Shown piece by piece: positions 43,690 through 54,140 of a stretch of 64,000 nucleotides of DNA. Under the pieces are notes generated by a model. The model had not been told where the DNA came from. It did no database searches and saw only the letters and a list, made by a program, of their open reading frames with translations. The DNA is from Knufia peltigerae (taxonomy: Eukaryota; Ascomycota; Eurotiomycetes; Chaetothyriales; Trichomeriaceae): positions 1-64,000 of the forward strand of contig JAPDRN010000062.1 in NCBI GenBank assembly GCA_030247855.1, written 5' to 3'. Both the position numbers and the translations under genes were made by a program. How positions within the stretch are numbered: position 1 is the first letter of the stretch; every line of letters starts with the position of its first letter.

Positions 43690-46341
43690 TCTCCGCGCCA
43701 CTTTGACAAATGTAAATGATGAAGCCGAAGTAAATTCCAACTATCTGCAGACAGAAATGAGTGTGGCAGATCTACTCGATATAGATGCCCACGTTGAATT
43801 GCGCAAGCTGAGAAAGCTATAGGATCTTACGCCGTTGGTCAGGTTGGATGTCAACATTCCCTCTCAGAAGTGGTGAATCTTAGTCCAAGAGTAAGTTCCA
43901 TCCAGTAGAGGAAGACGTATGTATTTATGATAAGGCTGAGGAGGAGAGATCCGCCCCACAAGGTGCTGGAGGAGACAAGATTACTTGAGAAGGACGGACG
44001 TGTGCCAGGATGGATCTGACTGGGCCAGGGAGGAGACAAATCGTATGACAGGAAGCGTCATTCGACTTTCCGTCATCCGCAAGCCCAACTGTCAGCAACA
44101 GACAACATGTGCAATAGGTCAAATTCAGCAATGGTTGGGGACAGAGCAGTGATAGCTGGGATGGAGAAGATGGAAAAAGGACGTATGCTGCCAAAGACAG
44201 GTGCATGGCTAGATGTAAGTGCTTTAGCTGGAATTGACCTCGTGGCAATGGCCTGCTAGCAAACCGGACTCAAGCGCGGCAGGGTGCATTGAGGGGCATG
44301 TTACTGATACCATGCAATAATGGGAGAACTGCCACTCAGCCTCGATTTGTTCCAGCTGCGGCATCTTCCCTGGCCGTCGACTGCTCTTTGGTCTTTCGAC
44401 TTCGGAGGGCGTCAGTTTGGGCCTCGAACTGGGATTCAAAGCCGAGCGATCGTACTAGCACGGGTTAGTTTTAGTAAGAAGATGTGACCAGCACAACACA
44501 GACCAGGTATTAAACCGGCTACTAATGGCTGTGGCCAACAGCCATGGTGGAGGGAATCAACAGCATCCCGCAGGTCGCCGTGCAGCTGGCGTTTTCCGGC
44601 TTTGGCCTGATGTGACTAAGACAACTTTGAGGCGAGAGTTTTCTACTCTCACCCTCCTCCAACATGAGTGAGTCAACCACTACGGGAGGGTTTGCGAGTA
44701 GCCGGGAGCCTAATCCACTGAGCATTGGATCGATCGACTGATCCAGACGGTAACGGTGTCGCCAACAACTGGTCAAGAAGACGACAAGAGTGTCCTTGAC
44801 AGTGGGGGCCTCAATGAGAGGCGAGCCAAAGCTTTGGAAACCTTCGCAGGGATGTGCAGAAGGAAGTTTAGTGCGATGGCAAATGGAGTGACCGAATGAT
44901 CTGATCCCCAGGTTAGACCGCGTTCTGTACTCTGGGGATGTCTTGTTGCCTCGTGAAGTGCCAAAAATGGACGGCTCCTCTCGTGGTTATTATTTGATAA
45001 CCAGTCCGGTGGGCCAGGGTCGCTTGTGCTTTGCCTAACTGAGATGAGTGTGAAGATGGCAGCCTAACACGGTGAGCGACCAGTGGACGAAGGCATGATG
45101 ACACTATTTCTCGGTCAAGATACCTCACACCGCAAGCGAACTAGCTTCTCCCACTTTACATAGGCCGCATGCGCCGCATGCAGCTGTCAAGCACCGGACG
45201 GCCAGTATCTCTCACGGGTTGTCCAGTAAGAATGCGAACCTTGACGAGGAACAGCAAGAATTGAAAACCGTCTAGGGATAATCATGAGATGAGTCTCGCC
45301 AAGGCCAGCTGAGAAGGAGGCGTAACCGGGCGCGGGACTAGTTGAAACTCACCGACTGAACTGAAAGGGCTCCTGTAGGGGGAAGAACGTCCGTCGCATG
45401 ACCTCCGGGTCTCATTGGCGAATCTGCCTACTAAATATCCGTCTTTTGGCGTCTTTTCGGTTGCTGGAACCGTGCCCTGCAGGAGCTATTTGATCCCGTC
45501 AGGGAAGTTGGCGGGGACTGAAGCGTGGCCACGGGATATTGCTTAGGCATCTTCTGTAATCCTTGCTCTGTGTGGGCATTTGGGAATTCCAGGTGCATTT
45601 CGGAATACTGAAAGTTAAGTTCAAGCGCCCGTAGAGTGAATCTGTCTGCCTCGATACAGATAACAAATACAGTGTTACCCAGGTCAAGGTCTCTGCGGCA
45701 ATTCAGGGTGCGATGCAAATTGACGAGGCCCTCGGACTTCAGCCTAGCGAGCTGCATTGGGAAACGGGCTCTCCTGGGTGTATGATCCCTATGCGGTCCC
45801 TGTACGGTCTAACCTGTCGTAAAAGAACTTCGGTGACCGGCGGACGACAGTGATTGAGAGCTCGGACAGGTAGCCCATTGGCTCCGTCAATGTCTACAAT
45901 ATAGAATCGTCAACCGAAAAAAATCACTGGGGACCAAGTTCCTTTCCAGCTGTCTGGTCAGAACGAATGCAGCTTGTCACGAGTCGTTCACTGCATTGCT
46001 CGTGGGTGGCTTGAGTTCGCTGCAGCCACAACATGACAACACGTTCCAGGACATGCTGAGATGCGGCAGCTGTTGAATGAAGTAGTCCATCACTACGTGA
46101 ACCTGCATGAAGAAGTTGACCTATCACTATCCAAGATATGGAGACTGGACAGTATCTACCTGTCAGTGGATTGATGAATGTCAACAAGTCGTCATACAGG
46201 CTGAAACTCGGACACCTACAGCGATTCCATGTACCCAGGGTTGAACCAAGAGCAAGGCGAGGATAGCCAAATCACTGCTCGACTGCTGTCATTCAAAGCC
46301 GAACATCTTGAAATCTCGCTTCCAGTCGTCTGCAGTGGATC
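43690..46341. other. 2.6 kb without an intact gene
   Basis: Holds the promoter of the Upc2-like gene and then unassigned DNA. Minus-strand fragments near 44224-44439 (KLTPSEVERPKSSRRPG), 45431-45757 and 45924-46187 (QHVLERVVMLWLQRTQ) could be further remains of the decayed regulator that lies at 46342-47404, since they follow it in the same direction, but their identity is not clear. Confidence 0.35.
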
Positions 46342-47404
46342 CTAAGCTTCACGCCTTGTGTGTCTCCCTCGCTTAAATCTTGAGATCTGCCGACCGACGA
46401 TCGTAAGGTCGATGTTGTACGTACCGAGTTCGCTCCTGTATGCCAGGTCTTGACGTGAGATACCTAGATAGAAAAGGGAACCCTTTGAACGGCATAGGAG
46501 CCAAAGAGGCCATGGCGCGTCCAACCCACTGTGTGACTGACATCTCGACTGATTGTTATTTCTTTTCCGGGAAGAAGCAACGCCCATTCTGCATGTCTGT
46601 TATCCGTAGTGGGGAAGCTTTCGTCCTCTAGGAAGAGCTGGAAATCTTACCTGACTTTGAATCGATACTGTCGCGGACATGGTAAGTTGAGTGTCACGGC
46701 TTTGCGCAGCAGCATTTTCCGGACTTTGATGCTCGCTGTAAATCGGATGCAGTCCATGGTGCCAACACTGACCCAGGTATCCTCGGTCATCGCTAGAACT
46801 TGTCATGGCTTGTGGTCCACTAAGTAGTGCAACAGCAAAATGTGACACAGGGTCTGGCGTTCTCCTGTTCTTTTCAGGCCGACTCGTGGCACCGGTGCAA
46901 ACTAGTCCACCTCGAGTCCCCCAGGCATTGTCGGTTACTAACAAGGGTCGCATTCGATAGCAGGCTATCGCTACTACCCCGGCCAAAAGCGAGCAGGTGT
47001 CATTCAGGCGAGTGGTGTCTCTACACGAGGGAATGTCCGCTTCACGGCAGCTTATCGTATCTTGGATGCAGAAGTCAGAGGACACGAATGCCACGTGCAT
47101 AAAGAAAGCACATTACGAGCACATTACGAGCACATTACGAAGACATGGACGAATGTGGTCAAGCTGGAAGGAGCCATCTCATACTTTGTTGGGTTCGAAA
47201 CTGGGTAATCGTATACGAGATAGGCAGCGATGCCAAAAGACCACGAATGTAGCATGTTCGGTGTCTCAAGAGCAACGCTAAATAGATCGATAGTGAAATC
47301 GCATTCAGCAGTAGGACACTTCTGTTGCCCGCACTCGGCTGTGGAAACCGAAATGCTAAGGCTCGAGTCCAATTCCAATGGCGAAAATTGATCGATCTGT
47401 TCAT
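46342..47404 (-). pseudogene. decayed fungal transcription-factor-domain gene
   Basis: Fragments in several minus-strand frames follow the order of the fungal-specific transcription factor domain of the type often listed as PF11951: SNPTKYEMAPSSL (about 47180), FVSSDFCIQDTISC (about 47070), TRLNDTCSLLAGVVAIAC (about 46990), NAWGTRGGL (about 46930) and GISRQDLAYRSELGT (about 46440). The frames between them are closed by stops, and an 11-bp tandem repeat interrupts the coding at 47107-47139. No zinc cluster remains were found upstream, where the RPL23 gene begins its 3' end at 47535. The assignment rests on pattern resemblance recalled from memory, and is tentative. Confidence 0.4.
47107..47139 (+). 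repeat. 11-bp tandem repeat, three copies
   Basis: AGCACATTACG is repeated three times without a mismatch. It lies inside the decayed transcription factor gene; 33 bp is a multiple of three, so by itself it would not shift frame, but each copy adds in-frame Met/Cys/Ser codons only in one frame and stops (TAA of the minus GTAATG) in another. Confidence 0.85.
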
Positions 47405-47534
47405 GGTATCGTTCTTCTATGCGTGCTTCGTAGTTCCGGCTCTGACCGAGGAAGCATGTGCATTCTGCATCTGTCCACCGATACAGCTTTTTTTTCTTTT
47501 TCAAAGTGCCCCAAACTCCGCATTTTGCACCTGC

Positions 47535-48275
47535 TCACATCACGACACCACTGTTGCTGGCTATTCTGGGCCACAGCTCAGCTGCCTCCTTTCCGACGGG
47601 ACCAGTGATAGCGCTGCCCTTCATTTCGCCCTTGGGGTTGACGATGACACCGGCGTTATCTTCGAAGTAGAGGTAGATACCGTCCGCTCGTCTCCATGGC
47701 TTCGATTGTCGCACAACCACTGCTGGCATGACTACGTGGACGTAAGCCTTCATATTTTTAACGACTTTAACTGGGAGAGCATACCTTTCTTTCTGAGTTC
47801 AGGCTTTCCCTTCTTGACGGTAGCCATGACCATATCACCCACACCTGCGGCAGGCAGTCTGTTCAATCGTGCACCAATTCCTTTGACGGAGATGATGTAG
47901 AGGTTTCGGGCACCGGAGTTGTCAGCGCATGACATGACGGCTCCCCTGATCTCCATATTAGTCTCTTTCTCTTCTAAATTTTCCATTCCATTATCCTCAG
48001 TTTCGCCAAAAGCCGTCGAGAAAGCGTTCGCAGGCGTCAAAGTTCATGCTTGTTCATTCCCGCCGACAAGAGGCATCGTATATGGAGGGTTGTGGTCTAG
48101 GAAAGGAGCATCATCGAATGAACGTACACTGGGAGACCGAGAGTCATCTTGAGCTTGTTGCCAGAGGCACCACCGCGACTATAGCAGGCATGGTCAGTAT
48201 AGGTTTTCACGGTCTTGGAATAACCGCCAACGTGTTGTCATCGCTGCGACTATGGACGTACCCTCGTTTAGACAT
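47535..48275 (-). CDS. RPL23: 60S ribosomal protein uL14 (RPL23)
   Basis: Four exons, two of them too short to show as open frames: 48262-48275 (14 nt, ATG TCT AAA CGA GG), 48128-48178 (GRGGASGNKLKMTLGLPV), 47785-47945 (GAVMSCADNSGARNLY ... KPELRKK) and 47535-47731 (VMPAVVVRQSK ... IASNSGVVM). Introns are 83, 182 and 53 nt; all splice junctions keep frame, and the product has 140 residues, equal to human RPL23. LNRLPAAGVGDMVMATVKKG and YFEDNAGVIVNPKGEMKG are near-invariant family landmarks. uL14 sits on the subunit interface of the large ribosomal subunit and contacts the eIF6 site. A Ser replaces the usual Asn in MSCADNSG (commonly MNCADNSG), which looks harmless. Confidence 0.95.
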
Positions 48276-49947
48276 ATTGACGGACTGTGATTACAACAAT
48301 TTAATTCCTTTCAAGGTGCAAGGATTGAAGTGCGATCAATCGCGAAGTTAGTCAGTCGAGCCAAAAATCCTGCGTGCGGGTAGTGCCAAGAAGAAATCTT
48401 GGCTATATTTCACGTGACAAGGCTGAGAATTATCTGCAGCCTTGCCGTGTACAGGTACGAGTACGAGTTTTGCGAGGTACTTCTTCATCTGAAGAGACAC
48501 TGCTCGACACAGCGGACGGAGTTCTCGTAATCTGGTTGCTCTTTAGACCAAGGCTAGTCAAGCACTCTCAGATGGCGCTCGCTACATTTGGTGTTCTTGA
48601 AGTGCTTGACATTTTCGTGATAGCGGAAGCTCGTTCCACCTCGACTCACTTGCATCCACCGGCAGTAGTTAGTACGGAGCTGAAGGGCACCCATGCTCTA
48701 ATTAATTGCAGGCGACTCTCCTCCATGTCGTCTCTTCCACTACGAGGAAACCTTTTCCGATGCACGTCTGTGAATAGATGCTGGTCTCAAACTACCCTCG
48801 ATGCTCAGACTGTGACTCACTCAGCCAATCGTTCCTACATTAGGCTACAGGGCTGGGTCACCAAACAATACGGATACGTAACTAGTCCCATTGTTTGGTA
48901 TATCCGTAATCTTTCAGCCGGGAGGACGGAGTGGCTGCCTGAGAACCCATGTTTTGGGGGAGCTGTTTCACAAGCAATCGAAGCGGAGCAGTAGAGACTC
49001 ATTGTCCACTGGCCGTTCACAAGCGCCGCCGAGCTCTTGGTCATACAGTGCTCAGGTGTCGGTGGAACGTGTCCTTGACATCTCGGCCTCGGGGCAAGAA
49101 AAGATTGAGAAGATTCTGTGACAGCAGATCGTTCACCGGGAACAAAAGTACCATGACTTTTCATGTCGCCTTTTCTCGCCATAGCCACTCCAAAAGAGAG
49201 GCTGGCTGAGGGGCCCTTAGGGCAAGGCAGCCCCTATTATGGCATCATCCACCGGGCCTGATCTGGCCCGGTCTCGCTAGCCTAACGGGCGGCCACCTCG
49301 ACGGCCACGGCCATCATGCTTGAATAGACCACCTCGTTCACATCGTGAGTCTTTGAATGTATATCTCTTGTCTGATAATGTCTTTCCAAGTCGAAGGTCT
49401 ACAACCCCTGTGGTAGAACGATACTGTTTTGGTGCTGACTGTTACGGAGTACCTTAAGCAGGACCTCCTCCGCCCACTTCAACATTTTTTCTCCACTGCT
49501 ACAAATCACCCTGATCCCCCTGTCCAGCCTAGCACAGAAACTAAGGACGTGGGCGGGTTGGAATCTGACGACGACCACTTGGGCGACACTGGCGCCAATC
49601 ATGTCGGTCATTTTATCAACCACATTCTAATGGCCCCCAATCAAGCCCTTGTCCTCGTGGTATTCGTACATGGGCTGTCAGCCTCAAGTCTCTAGGCCTT
49701 TTGCCGAGTTGCTCAGCCCTAAGCCATGTCGCGAGCATGAGATCGCAAAGCTTTGATCGGTTTCCATTCTTACCCTCGCTGATTTGATTGTCTGCCTGTA
49801 TCCGTAAGCCTCCCCTTCCACAGCTTTACGAGCTGGCCTCCTTGTTTTGTTTCGCTACCCTTGGGGCCACCTCTGAGATCCTGATCATTCTCGCATCCTC
49901 GCGTTGCATCGGCCCCGTATATAGCCCTCGCGAATCCTCCCAATACA
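48276..49947. other. intergenic between divergent RPL23 and the Ppo gene
   Basis: About 1.7 kb. No gene supported: frames such as 48374-48994 have no recognisable domain. Contains the RPL23 promoter at the left, an exact TACTCCGTA at 49443, and a pyrimidine-rich leader before the Ppo start at 49948. Confidence 0.5.
48410..48417. promoter_or_regulatory. palindromic TCACGTGA E-box upstream of RPL23
   Basis: TCACGTGA lies 135 bp upstream of the RPL23 start codon. CACGTG with flanking T and A is the core site of bHLH factors of the Cbf1/SREBP type. A role in ribosomal protein gene control is only suggested by position. Confidence 0.35.
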
Positions 49948-52900
49948 ATGTCTCGAAAACGAAAGCTCTCCGCGACTTCGATCAACACCATGGAGACGTC
50001 CAACGACTTATTTATGAACGATGTAGAGGACGGGACTCGTGCGAAGGTCACCAGCACCGTCAAGGCTTTCTTCGAGACCATCGCTGGATCTGGCTCTAAC
50101 CCGACCAATCCTGTCATCAATGGCGCCACTATCCAGTCACGGCCATTTTTGGCCAGGATCCTCGCCGATATTGCATCCCAGGCACCTCGCTTGGGACAAA
50201 ACATTGGGCTGATTAATTCGTTGGTTGATACGACACTGTTCGACGGCGGAATTGTGGATGACCGCAACTATCAGGTATGAGCTCCTCGAATAGTACTATT
50301 TCTGCCGTCACTGATGTCGTTGGTCCAGATGGAGAAGGTTCTTCAGCTGGCGGCTTCACTCCCTGCCAACTCGCAGGCGTTAGCCGACCTGTCAAGCCAG
50401 TTCATCAAGCTACTTTGGGAGAATCTCGAACATCCTCCCTTGTCTTATCAGGGTGACGAGTACAAGTATCGGACCGCAGATGGCTCGAACAACAACATCA
50501 TGTATCCCAACCTTGGTAAGGCTGGTTCTTTCTACGCACGTACAGTGACTCCCCAGACTCTCAAGCCTGGGGTACTTCCTGATCCAGGAGTCATCTTTGA
50601 CGCTGTTTTTGCACGTGGTGACGAGCCACGAGAGCATCCAAACCGAGTATCCAGCATGCTCTTTTACCTTGCTACGATCATCATTCACGACTGCTTTCAT
50701 ACAGACGAGCGAAATCCGGCTGTTGTGAAGACATCATCATATCTCGATTTGGCACCTCTCTACGGCAGTAACGAAGAAGAGTTGAAGAAGATCAGAACCT
50801 TCAAAGATGGTCTCTTGAAGCCTGATACGTTTTCAGAAAATCGAATCCTGGGCTTTCCCCCGGGAGTCTCTGCTCTAGTAGTGTGCTTCAATCGCTTCCA
50901 CAACTACGTGGCAATGCAGTTGAAGGTGATCAACGAAGGCGGTCGGTTTAAGATTCCAACCGATGACAATGATACCAAAGCCATCGCTAAGCTGGACAAT
51001 GACCTCTTCCAAACGGCTCGACTGGTCACATGCGGCTTGTACGTCAATATCATTCTCACCGACTATGTACGAACAATTCTCAACCTCAACCGCACCGATT
51101 CTACATGGACTCTCGATCCACGAAAGAATTTCGGTAATGTATTCGACGAGTCTGGGGCACCCTCAGGTGTGGGCAATCAAGTCAGCGTTGAGTTCAATCT
51201 GGTCTACAGATGGCACTCGGCTATCAGTATCAAGGACGAAAAGTGGACTAACGAGCTGTACCAGTCACTGTTTCCCGGAAAAGATGTCGCAAAGCTGACT
51301 GAGCAAGAGCTCGTCATGGGTCTGTACAGGTGGCTCGGGAAGGTCGACCCAGATCCTTCGAAGTGGCAACTTGACATGGGCAAATATCAGAGAACTGAAC
51401 GTGGGACTTTCCGAGATGAGGATCTGATCAACATCCTGAGCGATGCTACCGAAGATGTCGCCTGTGCCTTTGGCCCACGGAACGTGCCAGTGGTCATGAA
51501 ATTGATTGAGACCTTGGGCATGAAGCAAGCCAGAGCATGGAATGTCGCAACTCTGAATGAATTCAGAAAGTTTTTCAAGCTGGAGCCTCACAAGGATTTT
51601 CGCAGCATAACTAGAGACGACGAGGTTGCTCGCTCGTTGAAAGCACTCTATGGTCATCCCGACTATGTTGAATTGTATCCAGGCCTGGTTGCCGAAGATG
51701 CGAAGGAACCCTTGGAACCAGGCTCCGGCCTATGTCCGGGCTACACCATCTCGAGGACCATCCTTGCTGATGCTGTTGCTCTTACCCGAGGCGACAGGTT
51801 CTACACTGTGGTGAGTTTTGTTTTTCTCGAGTAGTCGTGATACTGAGGCACAGCCCTTGAGTTGCTTATCATCTTCGCTAAGAGGAAAATACTAATGTAT
51901 TAACTCTTAGGACTATACACCTGCGAATTTGACAAACTGGGGATGGTCCACCGTCAACTCTGACCCCACTGTAGCCCAAGGTGGCTGCATCTACAAATTG
52001 TTGATGCGTGCTCTGCCATTCTATTATCGCGGGAACTCTATCTATGCAATGTACCCGTTCACTGTCCCAGATGAGAATCGGAAGATTTTCGCCAAACTTG
52101 GTCAAGAGCAAACTTACAACTATGAACGACCGTCCTATATCCCACCACCCATATCAATCAGGTCATGGAAAGCAGTCACCGATGTACTAGGAGATCAATC
52201 TTCGTTCAAGGTACCATGGGGACCCCACACATACTATCTCACACACCATGACTACATGCTCAGTGGTGACAAACCAGCGAACACCACCCAGCGAGACGAG
52301 GTCCAGAAAGAAATGTATTGTCCAGTCAACGGCTTGAAGCAAGTCCAAACCTACTATGAAGATCTAACCACCCAATTGGTTGTGGCACGGTCTGAACGCC
52401 TACGCGGCGAGTGGTACCAGCTGGATGCCTGTAGCGATGTGGCCAATCCCTCGCACGCTATTTTCGTCGCCCGCATGTTTAACCTGCCCTTAAAGCAGGC
52501 TGGAGACCTCAATCCTGCAGGGGTCGAGGTGGATCAACTGTACCTTGCGCTATCAGTGCTTTTCGCCTACGTCTTCCTCGACGGAGACACCGCCAGCTCA
52601 TTCAAACTGAGGGAATCTGCCAAAGATGCAACTGATCAGTTGGCAAAATTAGTGAAACTCGTCTCCGAGGTTGCCAAGGTCGGTGGGCTCTTCCACCTTG
52701 GCGCGTACTTCCCGATGAGCACAGCGGGACAGCTCCTTGAAGACTACGGCGGCAGATTCTTGAAGCGTCTTTTCGAAGGTGGCAAGAGCGTCGATGAAGT
52801 TGTGTGGACCATCATCCCCACCGCCGCCGCCGCTTGTGCGACCCAAGCACAGCATTTCACGCAGATGCTTGATATCTATCTACAGGATGAATACTACACT

Positions 52901-53632
52901 GAACACTGGCCGGAGATTCAAAGGTGTGCATGGTCGGACAACCCCGAGGACTTTGAAAAGCTGAAGGGCTACGCACTTGAAGCCAACCGTCTTGCACCCG
53001 CGGCTTTTGGTCTGCTACGGGTGGCTGCAGTTGATGCGGTCGTCGATGACAATGGGAACAAGGTTCAAATCAAGGCCGGCGACCAGATATACACTGACTT
53101 CATCACTGCCGGGCTTGATGAGACTGTGTTCCCCAACCCACACAAGATTGATCCGACTCGCGATCGATCGTTGTACATCCACCATGGCTGGGGCCCGCAC
53201 TCGTGTCTGGGACGTCCCATTGCAGAAGTAGCCATGGCGGCACAACTCAAAGTCTTTGCCAAATTGAAGAATCTCAGACGAGCACCAGGCCTTCAAGGAC
53301 GCCTGAAGAAGACCATACCGGCGCCCAACCCGACCAGTAGCGACCCGAAGCCGAACCCCGGCAGTGTAGCGGCATTCATGCTGGAAGACTGGAGTTCATG
53401 GTACCCGTTCCCAACTAGTAAGTTTCATTCCCTGCTCATGTCGTTCCTTGATCATATTCTAACAACTACCACCACAGCACTCAAAGTTCACCACGAAGGC
53501 TTGTTGAGAGACCAATCGAAAGAACTTGCCGCTGAGACTGGCGTTCCGGGAATACAGGCAGAAATCATTGACAGCGATATGGCAATGAGCAACGGCATGA
53601 ACGGAGATCATGTGGAAGATAATACCGCTTGA
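49948..53632 (+). CDS. Ppo-type fatty-acid dioxygenase/P450 fusion
   Basis: Exons 49948-50274, 50329-51810, 51911-53417 and 53478-53632 encode 1156 residues. The N-terminal heme peroxidase-like dioxygenase half has the distal His in IIHDCFHTDER (about 229/233), and the catalytic Tyr402 and proximal His405 in VYRWHS. The C-terminal P450-like half has ExxR (EANR) and the heme-thiolate Cys1035 in HGWGPHSCLG. Such enzymes oxygenate linoleate or oleate to a hydroperoxide, which the P450 half rearranges to diols or other oxylipins that control sporulation. Odd point: the isomerase motif usually read ANxxQ is ATQAQ here, with Thr914 in place of the catalytic Asn. The last intron is 60 nt, stop-free and in frame. 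Introns have GTATGA, GTGAGT and GTAAGT donors. Confidence 0.93.
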
Positions 53633-54140
53633 GTGTGCACGTATCGAATCGCCGCCATTTGTTGTATTGAGGTTTCGGGCAGATTGTACTATCTATGATG
53701 GAAGGATTTGGAATATCAGCGCGATTAGGAAGGCAATCAAGGGGGAAACATTAACGGTGTAGTAAGTTGGAGATACTACAGATAATCACTCATTGGAATG
53801 ATATCATGATTAAGGGAATTTACAAGTTTGTTGACCTCAAATCGGGTTGAAACCACCGCTATACTCTGTGACTTCAGTCTCGTTCAGCCTCGCCGCGTTG
53901 CTGACATTGATGCCCCTCACTTTCCACATTCGGGCAGCGTTACAAAGACTGCCAGCTGACTCAGCCTCATGCATTACCAGAAGGGCCCTGTACTTATAGT
54001 CGAAGCTCGACGTTGGGAATCTTCTACAACATCAAGAGCCTCGCCCTGCATACGGAGTAGGTCCAGGTAAGCAGTCTAAGATTATTCAACAGCGTTGCCA
54101 CTGAGTATCACCTCGTATAGCGTGACTCTTCAAGGCCTTG
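53633..54140. other. intergenic between the Ppo and oxidoreductase genes
   Basis: About 0.5 kb, both flanking genes on the plus strand. One exact TACGGAGTA at 54051. No open frame of note. Confidence 0.55.
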
